A program made the translations under genes and the position numbers. Below the pieces are notes generated by a model. The model ran no database searches. It was not told the origin of the DNA and saw only the letters and a program-made list of their open reading frames with translations. A stretch of 64,000 bases of DNA, taken from an uncultured Alphaproteobacteria bacterium. Its GTDB lineage: Bacteria > Pseudomonadota > Alphaproteobacteria > MPNO01 > UBA2964. Shown here one piece after another: positions 9,569 to 20,041 of this stretch. How positions within the stretch are numbered: the stretch's first letter is position 1; each line of letters opens with the position of its first letter. The stretch lies in NCBI GenBank assembly GCA_951812775.1, contig OX638326.1:384335-448334 (forward strand), in the 5' to 3' direction.

Positions 9569-10353
9569 AGGGATATATCTCCCTTGGTTATGGCCAACGA
9601 CATAGCGACAACTGGAACTGCGCCAATGAATCCATCCATTCTGTCCAAAACTCCGCCATGCCCAGGGATTATGTTACCAGTATCTTTTGCACCAAACCTG
9701 CGTTTAACGAAAGACACACAAAGATCTCCCAGTTGCGCGAGAATGGCAGTGCCCCCACCAATAATCGCCAAAGCAAAAATGCTACCGATACCAGTCCAGT
9801 AGGACCATACACCACTCCATAATGCAGCCCCCAATACCCCTCCAACTAGTCCCGACCAGGTTTTATTTGGACTAATTGTTGCCGCCAATTTTGGGCCACC
9901 CAACGTTCGACCAACAAACAATGCGCAAATGTCTGTCATCCAAATTGCAAGCATTAGCCACAAGACGACCAAAAACCCGCTATCTCCAGATCCCCTTAGC
10001 CAAACAAGACCAATACCCAAACATCCAACTGAAATAACACCTGGGACAAACCAAACACTTGTGTTTTTGATATGGCGATGTGCCATTACCCACACAAGCA
10101 AAATTCCTACACCCAACCCAACTGTCGCCCAACGAGCACCATGAATAAATGCTGCAATGATAATCAAAACAACAATCGAAACTCCGAAATGACCTAGAAA
10201 ATCCAGTTTGCCATTGTTACAGAGTTGACGCCACTCGGCGGTCATTATCCCAGCCGTAATGGCGACGACACAGAGAAAATATAGACCGCCCAAATAGAGC
10301 ACGCCAATAATAAGGGGGGCGAGAAAAAGCGCCGATATCACACGTGATTTCAA
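9559..10353 (-). CDS. cdsA: Phosphatidate cytidylyltransferase CdsA
   Basis: CdsA makes CDP-diacylglycerol from phosphatidate and CTP for phospholipid synthesis in the inner membrane. The 264-residue protein is very hydrophobic with about seven or eight membrane segments and carries the family C-terminal signature around KDTGNIIPGHGGVLDRMDG, plus SPNKTWSGLVGG. It lies between uppS and dxr as in other Proteobacteria. Confidence 0.94.
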   Translation of the reverse strand: MKSRVISALFLAPLIIGVLYLGGLYFLCVVAITAGIMTAEWRQLCNNGKLDFLGHFGVSIVVLIIIAAFIHGARWATVGLGVGILLVWVMAHRHIKNTSVWFVPGVISVGCLGIGLVWLRGSGDSGFLVVLWLMLAIWMTDICALFVGRTLGGPKLAATISPNKTWSGLVGGVLGAALWSGVWSYWTGIGSIFALAIIGGGTAILAQLGDLCVSFVKRRFGAKDTGNIIPGHGGVLDRMDGFIGAVPVVAMSLAITKGDISLWS

Positions 10354-10374
10354 TGGGGCACCGCGACTAAGCGT

Positions 10375-11109
10375 CTAACCCGTTGCACCATATCGTCGGT
10401 CACGACGATGGTACTCATTTATCGCATCCCGGAGATCCTCTTGAGAAAAATCCGGCCAAAGTGTATCGATAAACACGAGTTCTGCGTAAGCAACTTGCCA
10501 CAAAAGAAAATTGCTAATGCGCTGTTCTCCACTGGTCCGAATAACCAAATCAGGATCAGGCATTCCTGCAGTTTCCAAGTGCTGGGAAATCACTGTTTCA
10601 TCTATAGTTGAATCATCCAATTCGCCCGACGCAACACGTCGAGCGACACTTTGTACGGCCGCCGTGATTTCCTGTCTGGCACCATAACTTAAAGCAACGA
10701 CAAGATTGAGCGCCGTGTTTCCTTTGGTCTGTTCTTCTGCTTCCTCAATAAGAGATACAATATCGTCGGCAAGTAACGGCCTTTGTCCAATAAATCGCAT
10801 ACGAACACCGCGTTGATCGAGCGCCTTTATCTCCTGACGGAGATAAAGGCGTAGCAATCCCATCAGCGAGCTTATTTCCGCCGCGGGTCGCTTCCAATTT
10901 TCAATCGAGAATCCATATAGTGTAAGATATTCGACACCGAGCTCAATACTGCCCTTCACGACTTCTCTTACTGTTTCCATGCCCCGGCGGTGGCCTTCTA
11001 TTCTCGAACGGCCACGGCCCTGAGCCCAACGACCATTGCCGTCCATTATTATGGCGACATGGACAGGAGGCGGAGGCGTTGTTTCACGCAATGAGGAAAC
11101 CGATTTCAT
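10375..11109 (-). CDS. uppS: Isoprenyl transferase (undecaprenyl diphosphate synthase) UppS
   Basis: This cis-prenyltransferase extends farnesyl diphosphate to the C55 carrier lipid needed for peptidoglycan and lipopolysaccharide. The 244-residue protein shows IIMDGNGRWAQGRG with the catalytic Asp at residue 23, followed by GHRRG, and the C-terminal motifs DLVIRTSGEQRISNFLLWQ and ELVFIDTLWPDF. All family motifs are intact. It starts 4 bases after frr. Confidence 0.96.
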   Translation of the reverse strand: MKSVSSLRETTPPPPVHVAIIMDGNGRWAQGRGRSRIEGHRRGMETVREVVKGSIELGVEYLTLYGFSIENWKRPAAEISSLMGLLRLYLRQEIKALDQRGVRMRFIGQRPLLADDIVSLIEEAEEQTKGNTALNLVVALSYGARQEITAAVQSVARRVASGELDDSTIDETVISQHLETAGMPDPDLVIRTSGEQRISNFLLWQVAYAELVFIDTLWPDFSQEDLRDAINEYHRRDRRYGATG

Positions 11110-11113
11110 AACA

Positions 11114-11671
11114 TCAAACCTGCATTATTTCTGCTTCTTTTGATGCCAAAGCCTCGTCAATTTCTTTAATAAATCCATCCGTGAGTTGTTGCAGATCATC
11201 TCCCCAGGCGCGCTGTTCATCCTGAGAAATTTCACCGTCTTTTTCTTGCCGTTTAAGTTTATCCATACCATCACGACGAATATTGCGTACGGCAACACGC
11301 GCTTGTTCACAATATTTATGTGCAATTTTGCTCAACTCAACGCGGCGCTCTTCGCTGAGCTGAGGAATTGGAACACGAACGGAGTTCCCATCCGCTAAGG
11401 GATTTAACCCAAGGCCCGAATCGCGAATTGCCTTCTCAACGGATGCCACGAGCCCTTGGTCCCAAACTTGAACAGAAATCATTCGGGAGTCACTGACGTT
11501 TATGGTTGCAACCTGGTTCAAAGGCATACTCGAACCATAAGCATCCACCGTTACAGGCTCTAACAAAGCGGTCGAAGCACGCCCAGTTCTAAGACCACCA
11601 AATTCGCCCATCAAAACATTGATCGCACCCTGCATTCGACGTTTAACATCATCAATATCCGGATCAGCCAT
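11114..11671 (-). CDS. frr: Ribosome recycling factor Frr
   Basis: Frr works with EF-G to split the post-termination ribosome. The 185-residue protein is of normal length and has the family stretches [20 protein letters not shown] and [14 protein letters not shown], corresponding to the two-domain L-shaped fold with its three-helix bundle. It follows pyrH by two bases. Confidence 0.96.
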   Translation of the reverse strand: MADPDIDDVKRRMQGAINVLMGEFGGLRTGRASTALLEPVTVDAYGSSMPLNQVATINVSDSRMISVQVWDQGLVASVEKAIRDSGLGLNPLADGNSVRVPIPQLSEERRVELSKIAHKYCEQARVAVRNIRRDGMDKLKRQEKDGEISQDEQRAWGDDLQQLTDGFIKEIDEALASKEAEIMQV

Positions 11672-11673
11672 AT

Positions 11674-12399
11674 TTATCCACCCTTACGTATAACCGTGAA
11701 GCGGCCTTGCCCCTTCACGACATTCGCAAATTCACCTGAATTGTGTAGAGAAAACACAAGAATCGGAATCTCATTTTCGCGCGAAAGTGAAATCGCCGAT
11801 GCGTCCATCACTTTCAAATCCTGCGTCAAAACATCGTGATATGTAAGGCTGTCATAGCGAACAGCATCCGCGACTTTATGCGGATCTGCGGAATACACAC
11901 CATCAACCTGCGTACCTTTGAATAAGGCATCACATCCCATTTCAACTGCTCTGAGGGCCGCTGCGGTATCGGTCGTGAAGTAAGGGCTACCGGTGCCTGC
12001 AGCAAAAATTACCACGCGGCCTTTTTCCATATGTCTGTTTGCCCGACGACGGATATAAGGTTCGCAAACAGTCGACATAGGGATTGCAGATTGTACACGG
12101 GTATGGACGCCAATTCTTTCAAGCGCACCCTGCATCGCTAGTGCATTAATAACGGTCGCGAGCATGCCCATATAATCAGCTGTCCCACGCTCTAAACCTT
12201 GGCTTGCGGCTTCAATTCCTCTGAAAATATTGCCGCCACCAATGACCAGGCAAACTTCACAACCCAGATCAAGGACGCTTTTTACCTCATTCGCGATTCG
12301 TCCCACTGTGTCGGTTTCCAGACCGAATTCGCGATCACCCATCAAAGCTTCACCAGACAGCTTCAACAATATCCGTTGATATTTTACGTCCTCTGGCAC
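11674..12399 (-). CDS. pyrH: UMP kinase PyrH
   Basis: PyrH phosphorylates UMP to UDP in pyrimidine nucleotide synthesis. The 241-residue protein belongs to the amino-acid kinase fold and shows [11 protein letters not shown] at the N-terminus, [10 protein letters not shown] for the UMP/ATP site, [16 protein letters not shown] and [10 protein letters not shown]. Length is typical. It stands in the rpsB-tsf-pyrH-frr order found in most bacteria. Confidence 0.96.
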   Translation of the reverse strand: MPEDVKYQRILLKLSGEALMGDREFGLETDTVGRIANEVKSVLDLGCEVCLVIGGGNIFRGIEAASQGLERGTADYMGMLATVINALAMQGALERIGVHTRVQSAIPMSTVCEPYIRRRANRHMEKGRVVIFAAGTGSPYFTTDTAAALRAVEMGCDALFKGTQVDGVYSADPHKVADAVRYDSLTYHDVLTQDLKVMDASAISLSRENEIPILVFSLHNSGEFANVVKGQGRFTVIRKGG

Positions 12400-12456
12400 C
12401 GCGATCCTCGTGGAAAATTACTGATAGGTCGTTAGCTATATTATTCCTAAAAGGTA

Positions 12457-13380
12457 TTAGGACTGAACTGCCGCAGCTACTTCCGCTGCAAAATCACTTT
12501 CTTCCTTCTCAACACCTTCACCCAGAACATACCGGACGAACCCCTTTAAGGAGACCGGTCCTCCTGCGTCCTTGCCTGCCTGTTCCAGGACCTTGGAAAT
12601 TTTGGTTTCACCATCAATTACCGAAGTCTGCTCCAGAAGGACTGCTTCTTCATAGAATTTTCTGAGTCGGCCCTCGACCATTTTAGCGATAATTTCCTCG
12701 GGTTTACCTGAATCTTTCGCCTGATCTGTTAGGATGGTCCGCTCTCGATCAAGCTCACCTTGATCAACCTCATCGATAGTAGTCCAACGCGGGGAAGCAG
12801 CAGCAACATGCATCGCCATCTGTTTTCCGACACCTTCAAGAACAGCGGCATCTCCGGAGGATTCAAGAGCAACCAAAACAGCAATTCTACCCAGTCCCGG
12901 CGCTGTCGCATTGTGAATGTAACTGCTGACGACACCGCTATCGACTGACAATGCATCCGCACGACGCAAATTCATATTTTCGCCAATGGTCGCGATCAAA
13001 TTGTTCAATGTATCTTGAACACTGACACCATCGCCGAAGTCAGCCGCTAAAATGCCATCAATATTATCACCCTTATCCAGCGCTATTCCTGCCACCGCAG
13101 AAACAAATGACTGAAATTCTTCATTGCGAGCAACGAAATCTGTTTCTGCATTAATCTCAACAGCAGCACCAGTATTTCCCGATGCGCTAACAACAACCAG
13201 CCCTTCAGCTGCTACTCTGCTCGCCTTCTTCGCTGCTGCCGCTAGCCCTGATTTGCGTAGCCAATCTACTGCTGTTTCCAGGTCCCCATCTGTCTCTGAC
13301 AGGGCCTTCTTGCAGTCCATCATGCCTGCGCCGGTTTTTTCACGCAGATCCTTAACCAACGAAGCCGTAATTTGTGCCAT
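12457..13380 (-). CDS. tsf: Elongation factor Ts
   Basis: EF-Ts is the nucleotide exchange factor for EF-Tu. The 307-residue protein has the N-terminal UBA-like domain with [16 protein letters not shown] near residue 12 and the core motif [13 protein letters not shown] near residue 77, both part of the EF-Tu interface. The length is typical of alphaproteobacteria. It is separated from rpsB by 43 bases and from pyrH by 57 bases. Confidence 0.96.
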   Translation of the reverse strand: MAQITASLVKDLREKTGAGMMDCKKALSETDGDLETAVDWLRKSGLAAAAKKASRVAAEGLVVVSASGNTGAAVEINAETDFVARNEEFQSFVSAVAGIALDKGDNIDGILAADFGDGVSVQDTLNNLIATIGENMNLRRADALSVDSGVVSSYIHNATAPGLGRIAVLVALESSGDAAVLEGVGKQMAMHVAAASPRWTTIDEVDQGELDRERTILTDQAKDSGKPEEIIAKMVEGRLRKFYEEAVLLEQTSVIDGETKISKVLEQAGKDAGGPVSLKGFVRYVLGEGVEKEESDFAAEVAAAVQS

Positions 13381-13423
13381 GACGTCGTCCTTGAATTAGA
13401 AAGTGTTACTGTAATTTCGTTCG

Positions 13424-14248
13424 TTAACCTGCGGCGGCCTGATCACCATCAGTAGATGCTACCACTTCAGCATTCTCTTTGGCACCATCTTCTGCCGGGG
13501 GAATTTCTTCGGCGGCGGGTACATCTGCTTCGGCACCGATGTCCGTCCCAGCTGCAATTGCCTCCTGTTGTAGCCCATCAAGTACGGCGTCAGAAATAAG
13601 CTCGCAATAAAGTGCAATAGAACGAATTGCATCGTCATTTCCAGGAATTGGATAGGTGATCCCTCCTGGATTGCAATTGCTATCAAGTACTGCAATCACC
13701 GGAATACCGAGTTTTTGTGCCTCTTTGATGGCAATACTCTCTTTATTCGTGTCGATGACAAAGAGAATGTCTGGAAGGCCACCCATTTCCTTGATGCCAC
13801 CCAGCGCACGCTCAAGTTTATCGCGATCACGAGTCCGCATCAGGAGCTCTTTCTTGGTCAGACCAACATCCTCCTGCGAGAGTAGTTCGTCATAATCCCG
13901 TAACCGTCTAATCGAAGCCGTGATTGTCTTCCAATTCGTCAGCATTCCGCCGAGCCACCTGTGGTCAACGTAGTACTGGCCACAGCGCTTAGCTGCATCC
14001 GCGATTTGTTCGCTGGCCTGGCGTTTGGTTCCGACGAACAGAACACGTCCTCCGCCACTGACAACGTCGCGCACCGCCTGCAATGCGGCGTGTAACATCG
14101 GCACGCTCTGGCGCAGATCGAGAATGTGGATACCGTTGCGAACCCCGTAAATGTAGGGGGCCATCTTAGGATTCCGACGTCTGGTGTGATGTCCGAAATG
14201 AACGCCTGCTTCAAGCAATTGGCGCATAGAAAAAGTAGGCAAAGCCAT
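13424..14248 (-). CDS. rpsB: Small ribosomal subunit protein uS2
   Basis: S2 is a primary protein of the 30S subunit. The 274-residue product has the usual N-terminus ([22 protein letters not shown]), the FVGTKRQA and [13 protein letters not shown] motifs, and IDTNKE and NDDAIRS near the end. After about residue 225 there is a 45-residue Ala/Glu/Asp-rich tail with no fold signature; such acidic tails vary widely among relatives. GGAGAA lies just upstream of the ATG. It is the first gene of the run that ends with lpxB. Confidence 0.96.
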   Translation of the reverse strand: MALPTFSMRQLLEAGVHFGHHTRRRNPKMAPYIYGVRNGIHILDLRQSVPMLHAALQAVRDVVSGGGRVLFVGTKRQASEQIADAAKRCGQYYVDHRWLGGMLTNWKTITASIRRLRDYDELLSQEDVGLTKKELLMRTRDRDKLERALGGIKEMGGLPDILFVIDTNKESIAIKEAQKLGIPVIAVLDSNCNPGGITYPIPGNDDAIRSIALYCELISDAVLDGLQQEAIAAGTDIGAEADVPAAEEIPPAEDGAKENAEVVASTDGDQAAAG

Positions 14249-14382
14249 TGTAAATCCCTTTTCTCCGGTTGGTGCGTCCGCGGTACAAGTTCGACCAGAT
14301 TAACTCTGATTCAAACACCGGAACGACGTCCCCTATGTAGAATGAGGCCGTCGCAAGACCGCGTGCGGTTTAAAGTAGGGGC

Positions 14383-14411
14383 TTGATAGACTGTGATGAG
14401 AAGAAATTCAA
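14383..14411 (-). promoter_or_regulatory. Possible sigma70-type promoter of rpsB
   Basis: On the minus strand TTGAAT and TATCAA stand 17 bases apart, each matching four of six consensus bases. It would give a leader of roughly 130 bases before the rpsB ATG at 14248. The 213-base gap between dnaE and rpsB is the only space for a promoter of this run. The match is modest. Confidence 0.35.
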
Positions 14412-14461
14412 GCAATTTTGCTTAAAAATCAAACTCATGGCTATTTCGCACCCACTCTCAG

Positions 14462-17400
14462 CTAAATATCTCTAAGATCAACAACACCAGGCACAGATTC
14501 GATCACTGATCGCATATCGGCGGAGATGAGATAATGACCTGGCAAAGCCAATTCCACCGATTGCTGGCGATCGATATCCAAAACCAGCCTGACCTGTCCC
14601 CGCCCCTTTTTTCCTCCATTGAGTGTGTTCTTTAGGGCAACCAGGCTGTCTTCACGATTGATATGCACTTTCAGCCCGGCTCCGGTGCGCGCGACGGCGC
14701 TTTCCAGATCGACAATGGAACTTGCATTCAGCTTAATTTCATCGTTATCGGCTCTAACGTCGCAACTCGCTAGGACGATACTACCTGTCTGCAGCAAATC
14801 CCGGCTAGCTGCGAGCACTTCAGAGAAGATTACAACCTCAAACTGGCCTTCTTTGCTCGACAATTTAACAAAAGCGAATTTATTGCCTTTCGCTGAGGTT
14901 CGCTCTCTTACATCCTCCACAACACCCGCCAGTTTGGGCCTGCTACCAGCGGAAGCAGGAGTAAGAGAGGTATGAGGTACAACACCAAGCCGCTCCAGGG
15001 CACCACCATATGAATCCAGAGGATGCTCCGAGAGATTAAACCCGACTGCGTCAAACTCCTGACTTAATCTTTCCATTTTGAGCCAATCACTAATCTCCGG
15101 GAGCGATTGCTGCTGAGCGTCTACGAGGCCGGCATCTCCACCGAAAAGGCTTACCTGATTGTCTTCGCGCTCCCGTTCAGCGGCAGAAGCCGTTTTCAAA
15201 ACAAATTCAACACCTTCCATCAGTTTGCGACGATTTTGGTCAAGGCAATCGAAAGCACCGGAACGAATTAAATTCTCCATAAGACGTTTATTGACGACCT
15301 TTCCGCCAACTCGTTCCGCGAAATCGAAAATTCCTAAAAACGGTCCGCCATTCGTTCGTTCATTAACCAATGCCTCCATGGCCTGAACACCAACATTTTT
15401 GACCGCAGCAAGTGCATAACGAACAGCGCCCTTCTCGCCTGCCTGAGACGGTTGTCGAACTGAAAATGTGGCAAAAGACTCATTAACATCAGGAGGAAGT
15501 AACTCTATCTCCTGATCCATCAGTTCCTGACGGTAGATACTCAGTTTGTCGGTGTTGCCCATATCGAGCGTCATTGACGCCGCCAGAAATTCAACGGGGT
15601 GGTTCGCCTTTAGCCATGCAGTTTGATAGGCCACCAACGCATAGGCAGCAGCATGGGACTTGTTAAATCCATAGCCTGCGAACTTGTCGACTTGCTCAAA
15701 AATTTGCACTGCTTGGGCTCCATCGACACCTCTCTCTTTCGCGCCCTCAACAAAAATATTTCGTTGGGCATCCATTTCGGACTTGATTTTTTTACCCATA
15801 GCGCGACGCAACAGATCGGCATTGCCAAGAGTAAAGCCCGACAAGACCTGAGCGATCTGCATGACCTGTTCCTGATAGATCATCACGCCAAACGTTTCGG
15901 TCAAAATATCTTCGAGGTCCGGATGCAGGTAATCCGGCTCTTCCTCGCCGTGCTTGCAGGCAATATAGCGCGGTATATTGTCCATCGGACCAGGGCGATA
16001 GAGCGCTACAAGTGCGATAATGTCTTCAAAACAGTCGGGTTTCATTTGTCGAAGGACGTCACGCATTCCGGTACTTTCCAGCTGAAACACGCCCACCGTG
16101 TCCCCTTTGCCCAGCATTTCGAAAGTTTTTTCATTATCAAGTGGCAGCGTTTCCAAATCCAGCGTGACGCCACTTTCCTTCAAAAGCCCCACTGCTCGAT
16201 CCAGGACGGTCAGTGTCTTTAGCCCAAGAAAGTCAAACTTCACGAGCCCCGCCGCTTCCGCGTATTTCATGGAAAACTGCGTTGCCGCCATATCGGAGCG
16301 AGGATCGCGATACATCGGCACAAATTCATCAAGCGGCTGATCACCGATGACCACCCCAGCAGCATGTGTCGAAGCATGGCGATACAATCCCTCTAGCTTG
16401 AGGCCTATATCGAGCAAACGGGAAACTTGCTCGTCCTCTTCTCGCAATCGACGCAACTCTGGCTCACCATCTAGAGCCTCTTGTAACGTTGGAGGGTGCG
16501 CGGGATTGAAGGGAATAAGTTTACAAATTTTGTCGACATACCCGTAAGGCATGCCCAAAACTCGGCCGACATCACGAAGGACCGCCCGTGCCTGCAATTT
16601 TCCGAAGGTTATAATTTGGGCAACGCGGTCTTTACCGTATTTTTCCTGAACATAATGAATAACTTCGTCCCGCCGGTCCTGACAAAAATCAATATCGAAG
16701 TCAGGCATCGAAACCCGTTCAGGATTAAGAAACCTCTCAAATAGAAGACCAAACTTGAGGGGATCCAGATCTGTGATGGTCAGGGCCCAAGCAACTACCG
16801 ATCCCGCCCCCGAACCACGACCTGGGCCAACAGGAATGCCTTGATTTTTTGACCATTGGATAAAATCAGCAACGATCAAAAAATAACCCGGAAATCCCAT
16901 CTCCAAAATAACGCCAAGTTCAAAGTCCAGTCGTTCCTGATACGGCTTGGCGTTGGCACCCTTAATACCCAGAGTTTCCAGCCGCGAAGCGAGACCATCC
17001 TCCGCTTCCGTACGCAATTGCTCAGCTTCACTCCGTCCGTCCAAAGTCGGGAATGCGGGTAAAATAGGCGCGTGCTCTTCAGGCATAAAGGCACAGCGTT
17101 GCGCGATTACAACCGTATTGGAAATAGCCTCAGGTATGTCGGCAAATACTTCCTGCATTTGTTCTTGCGATCGGAAGCCATGGAGTGGCGTCAAACGGCG
17201 ACGATCCTCTTGGTCGATATGGGCGCTATCCGCGATGCATAACAAGGCATCGTGAGCCTCGTACATTGATTTATCAGAAAAATAACAGTCATTAGTCGCG
17301 ACGACCGGAAGATCATGGGCATAGGCCAAATCGATTAAGGCGCTGTCTATCTGATCTTCTTGTTGGAGCCCGTGCCTCAGGAGTTCAACATAGAGGCAGT

Positions 17401-17926
17401 CTGGAAACAGCTCTTTGAGTTTCCCGGCCATAAGGTTAGCTGCCGAATCCTGTCCTTCAGCGAGTAATCTGCCCAACGCCCCTTCTGGCCCACCTGTCAA
17501 GGCGATAACGCCATCTGTGTGATCGCTGAGATCAGAAAATTCAATATGCGCCTTTTCCTCTGGCGGGGTTTCCAAAAATGACCGACTGACAAGTTTTACA
17601 AGGTTTCGGTAGCCTTGTTGGTTTTGGGCAAGCAACACCAGTGTATCAAAAGCAGATTGCTGTCCATTAACGCGATGCCCCGATTTCCCACCGCAGTCCT
17701 CAGGACGTGCTATCAACAGCTGACACCCGATTATCGGCTGCAGGCCGGCCTTACTGGCAGCAATCGAAAACTCCAACGCACCAAACAGGTTCCCGGTATC
17801 CGTCAAGGCCACGGCGGGCATGTCGTGTTGATCGCATAGGGCGATCAGGTTTGGGATTTTTATCGCCCCTTCGGAGAGCGAATAGGCTGAATGAACGCGA
17901 AGATGAATAAATTCGGGCTTGGACAT
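14462..17926 (-). CDS. dnaE: DNA polymerase III alpha subunit DnaE
   Basis: This is the replicative polymerase subunit. The 1,154-residue protein has an N-terminal PHP domain starting FIHLRVHSAYSLSEGAI, a polymerase core with the catalytic aspartates in PDFDIDFCQDRRDEV at about residue 400, the fingers motif GPGRGSGAGSVVAW, KFAGYGFNKSHAAAYALVAYQTAWLK, a helix-hairpin-helix region and a C-terminal OB fold near residues 970-1050. It is a DnaE1-type alpha subunit and its length is normal. It follows lolD after a 173-base gap that contains a DnaA-box-like palindrome. Confidence 0.97.
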   Translation of the reverse strand: MSKPEFIHLRVHSAYSLSEGAIKIPNLIALCDQHDMPAVALTDTGNLFGALEFSIAASKAGLQPIIGCQLLIARPEDCGGKSGHRVNGQQSAFDTLVLLAQNQQGYRNLVKLVSRSFLETPPEEKAHIEFSDLSDHTDGVIALTGGPEGALGRLLAEGQDSAANLMAGKLKELFPDCLYVELLRHGLQQEDQIDSALIDLAYAHDLPVVATNDCYFSDKSMYEAHDALLCIADSAHIDQEDRRRLTPLHGFRSQEQMQEVFADIPEAISNTVVIAQRCAFMPEEHAPILPAFPTLDGRSEAEQLRTEAEDGLASRLETLGIKGANAKPYQERLDFELGVILEMGFPGYFLIVADFIQWSKNQGIPVGPGRGSGAGSVVAWALTITDLDPLKFGLLFERFLNPERVSMPDFDIDFCQDRRDEVIHYVQEKYGKDRVAQIITFGKLQARAVLRDVGRVLGMPYGYVDKICKLIPFNPAHPPTLQEALDGEPELRRLREEDEQVSRLLDIGLKLEGLYRHASTHAAGVVIGDQPLDEFVPMYRDPRSDMAATQFSMKYAEAAGLVKFDFLGLKTLTVLDRAVGLLKESGVTLDLETLPLDNEKTFEMLGKGDTVGVFQLESTGMRDVLRQMKPDCFEDIIALVALYRPGPMDNIPRYIACKHGEEEPDYLHPDLEDILTETFGVMIYQEQVMQIAQVLSGFTLGNADLLRRAMGKKIKSEMDAQRNIFVEGAKERGVDGAQAVQIFEQVDKFAGYGFNKSHAAAYALVAYQTAWLKANHPVEFLAASMTLDMGNTDKLSIYRQELMDQEIELLPPDVNESFATFSVRQPSQAGEKGAVRYALAAVKNVGVQAMEALVNERTNGGPFLGIFDFAERVGGKVVNKRLMENLIRSGAFDCLDQNRRKLMEGVEFVLKTASAAEREREDNQVSLFGGDAGLVDAQQQSLPEISDWLKMERLSQEFDAVGFNLSEHPLDSYGGALERLGVVPHTSLTPASAGSRPKLAGVVEDVRERTSAKGNKFAFVKLSSKEGQFEVVIFSEVLAASRDLLQTGSIVLASCDVRADNDEIKLNASSIVDLESAVARTGAGLKVHINREDSLVALKNTLNGGKKGRGQVRLVLDIDRQQSVELALPGHYLISADMRSVIESVPGVVDLRDI

Positions 17927-18009
17927 GTCCTATTGATTCCATAGCTTCTCACGCCTGTCATCAGAACAAAGCATGAATTACGCTATATAAAGTGGTTGAC
18001 ACGGAAGAA

Positions 18010-18031
18010 ATCCACATTATGTTGTGGATAA
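18010..18031. promoter_or_regulatory. DnaA-box-like inverted repeat upstream of dnaE
   Basis: ATCCACA and TGTGGAT form a perfect 7-base inverted repeat with a 6-base spacer. The right arm extends to TGTGGATAA, which on the minus strand reads TTATCCACA, an exact match to the DnaA-box consensus. It lies about 85 bases upstream of the dnaE start. Only one exact box is seen, so an origin is unlikely; a control site for dnaE is possible. Confidence 0.4.
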
Positions 18032-18099
18032 CTTTCCACTAAAGCACTGAATTACCCTAATTATTTTATGGAAGAACGAATCGCTAACTATATTTGATG

Positions 18100-18783
18100 T
18101 TAGCCATCCACTAATAGGCCGTCCCGTAACATCACAATCCGGTCCATCCGGTTGGCAAGATCCATGTTGTGGGTCGCAATTAATGCTGAAACCCCCTGTT
18201 GACGTACAACATTCATCATTACATCAAAAATTGTCGTTGCCGTTCCTTCGTCCAAATTTCCGGTCGGTTCATCAGCTAACAAGACGCTTGGTCGGTTCGC
18301 TAGAGCCCGCGCAATAGCGACCCGTTGTTGCTCTCCTCCGGAAAGTTCGGCAGGCCGATGAGAACGGCGTTCCGCGAGACCAACTTCTTCTAACAACTCA
18401 CCTGCACGTTTTCGCGCGGATGATTTATCAACATGAGCAATCATTTGCGGCAAGATTACATTCTCCTCCGCTGAAAATTCGGGAAGCAAATGATGGAATT
18501 GATAGACGAAACCCAGTCGTGTCTGCCGGATCGTTGTCCGGGCCGTATCGTCCATCTCCGTGCAATCCTGTCCGTCCAAAAATACCGTTCCATCAGTAGG
18601 TTGTTCCAGCAAACCGGCAATGTGAAGAAGCGTCGACTTACCAGTCCCCGAAGGACCGACAAGTGCGGTAATTTCACCCGCGTTCAGGGAAAGGGAAACG
18701 CCGCGCAAAACCTCAAGTCGGCCCGTACCTTGTTCGAAAGAACGTTCAATAGACTCTAGCTGAAGTGAGGGGCTATCACTCAT
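18100..18783 (-). CDS. lolD: Lipoprotein-releasing ABC transporter ATPase LolD
   Basis: LolD powers extraction of lipoproteins from the inner membrane for transport to the outer membrane. The 227-residue protein has Walker [10 protein letters not shown], signature [14 protein letters not shown] and Walker [14 protein letters not shown] chose the ATG at 18783 ([11 protein letters not shown]), which overlaps the lolC stop by eight bases; the frame runs 20 codons further upstream inside lolC, without family similarity. Confidence 0.94.
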   Translation of the reverse strand: MSDSPSLQLESIERSFEQGTGRLEVLRGVSLSLNAGEITALVGPSGTGKSTLLHIAGLLEQPTDGTVFLDGQDCTEMDDTARTTIRQTRLGFVYQFHHLLPEFSAEENVILPQMIAHVDKSSARKRAGELLEEVGLAERRSHRPAELSGGEQQRVAIARALANRPSVLLADEPTGNLDEGTATTIFDVMMNVVRQQGVSALIATHNMDLANRMDRIVMLRDGLLVDG

Positions 18784-20029
18784 ATCGAAGGGCTTCGACC
18801 GGATCGAGCCTCGCCGCCCGCCAGGAAGGATATATTGTTGCAAGAAAGGATAGCCCGAGCGCCATACCCGTCACTGTCGCGACCTCCACGGGATCAACCT
18901 TGGCTGGCAATTGAGAAAGAAAATAGATCTCTGCCTGAAACAGCTTGCTATCCGTCAAGGTCTGCAACCATTGCCGGATAGTCTCAATGTTAAGGGAGAA
19001 CGCCAACCCCAAGAGAAACCCAGCCGCCGTTCCGATAACACCGACCGCCATTCCAGATAACAGAAAGATTCGCATAATCATGCCACGCGTGGCACCCATG
19101 GTACGCAGAATGGCAATATCCCTTCCCTTATCGTTCACCATCATAATAAGCCCTGAAATGACGTTGAAAGCGGCCACCACAATGATCAACGTCAAAATCA
19201 GGAACATTACGTTGCGTTCGACCTGAATAGCATTGAAGAAACCCGCATTGGTTCTTTGCCAATCCAGGATACGAACTGGCACGCCCGCCTGCTTTGCGAT
19301 CTGCGACCTTTTTGCGCTTACCAGATCAGGACTCGTCAACATAACCTCAAGGTTGGTGATTTTCCCCGCGCCTGTCTTGAAGAAAGAACGGGCTGCATTA
19401 AGAGTGGTAAACAAGAACGAGCTGTCATACTCGTACATTCCTATTTCAAATACCGCTCTGACCCGAAAGCTCTTTAAACGGGGAACTGACCCAAATGCCG
19501 TAACCCGGCTGCTTGGCGCAATAAGCGTGATTTTTCCGCCTACAGACAAGCCATATCGTTCCGCAAACCGATTGCCGACGACAATATCACTATCGTTTTT
19601 AAAGTTCTTCAGATTGCCCCGAACGATATTCTTTCCCAGCGACGGGTGTTTAGCGATGTCAGCCGGTCGAATGCCGCGAACCAGGGCGCCGCTGGCCGTC
19701 CCACGAACCGTGGCCATCGCCTGACCTTCGATAATGGGCGTCACCCGAACGACTCCATCGATCTTGCGCAATCTCTCCGCAACTGCATCGAAATCCTTAA
19801 GACCATCGCCAAACGGTGCCGAAACGCCGAGATGACCGTTCAGACCCAAAATGCGTCCCATAAGTTCCGCCCGAAACCCGTTCATCACGGCCATTACAAT
19901 AATGAGGGTTGCAACACCAAGCCCAATGCCCGCCAGGGAGAAACCCGCTATGACCGAGATAAATCCCTCGCGGCGGCGTGCCCTTAAATATCGGCGGGCT
20001 ACCATGCGCTCGAATGCTGAAAAGATCAT
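18776..20029 (-). CDS. lolC: Lipoprotein-releasing ABC transporter permease LolC/LolE
   Basis: This is the membrane partner of LolD. The 417-residue protein starts FERMVARRYLRARRREGFISVIAGFS, has one membrane segment near residues 25-48, a large periplasmic domain of about 220 residues and three further segments in the C-terminal third, ending [18 protein letters not shown], a hallmark of the family. Only one permease gene is present, as is common in alphaproteobacteria where a homodimer (often called LolF or LolC) serves. It sits 12 bases downstream of proS. Confidence 0.93.
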   Translation of the reverse strand: MIFSAFERMVARRYLRARRREGFISVIAGFSLAGIGLGVATLIIVMAVMNGFRAELMGRILGLNGHLGVSAPFGDGLKDFDAVAERLRKIDGVVRVTPIIEGQAMATVRGTASGALVRGIRPADIAKHPSLGKNIVRGNLKNFKNDSDIVVGNRFAERYGLSVGGKITLIAPSSRVTAFGSVPRLKSFRVRAVFEIGMYEYDSSFLFTTLNAARSFFKTGAGKITNLEVMLTSPDLVSAKRSQIAKQAGVPVRILDWQRTNAGFFNAIQVERNVMFLILTLIIVVAAFNVISGLIMMVNDKGRDIAILRTMGATRGMIMRIFLLSGMAVGVIGTAAGFLLGLAFSLNIETIRQWLQTLTDSKLFQAEIYFLSQLPAKVDPVEVATVTGMALGLSFLATIYPSWRAARLDPVEALRYE

Positions 20030-20041
20030 CGTTTTAACTCG

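Noticed and set aside
15623-16222. A 199-codon plus-strand open frame inside dnaE
   Set aside because: It is antisense to a well-conserved part of dnaE, has no ribosome site and its product is low in recognisable structure; it is a by-product of dnaE codon use.
18000-18035. Replication origin near dnaE
   Set aside because: Only one exact DnaA box was seen, without a cluster of boxes or an AT-rich unwinding region.
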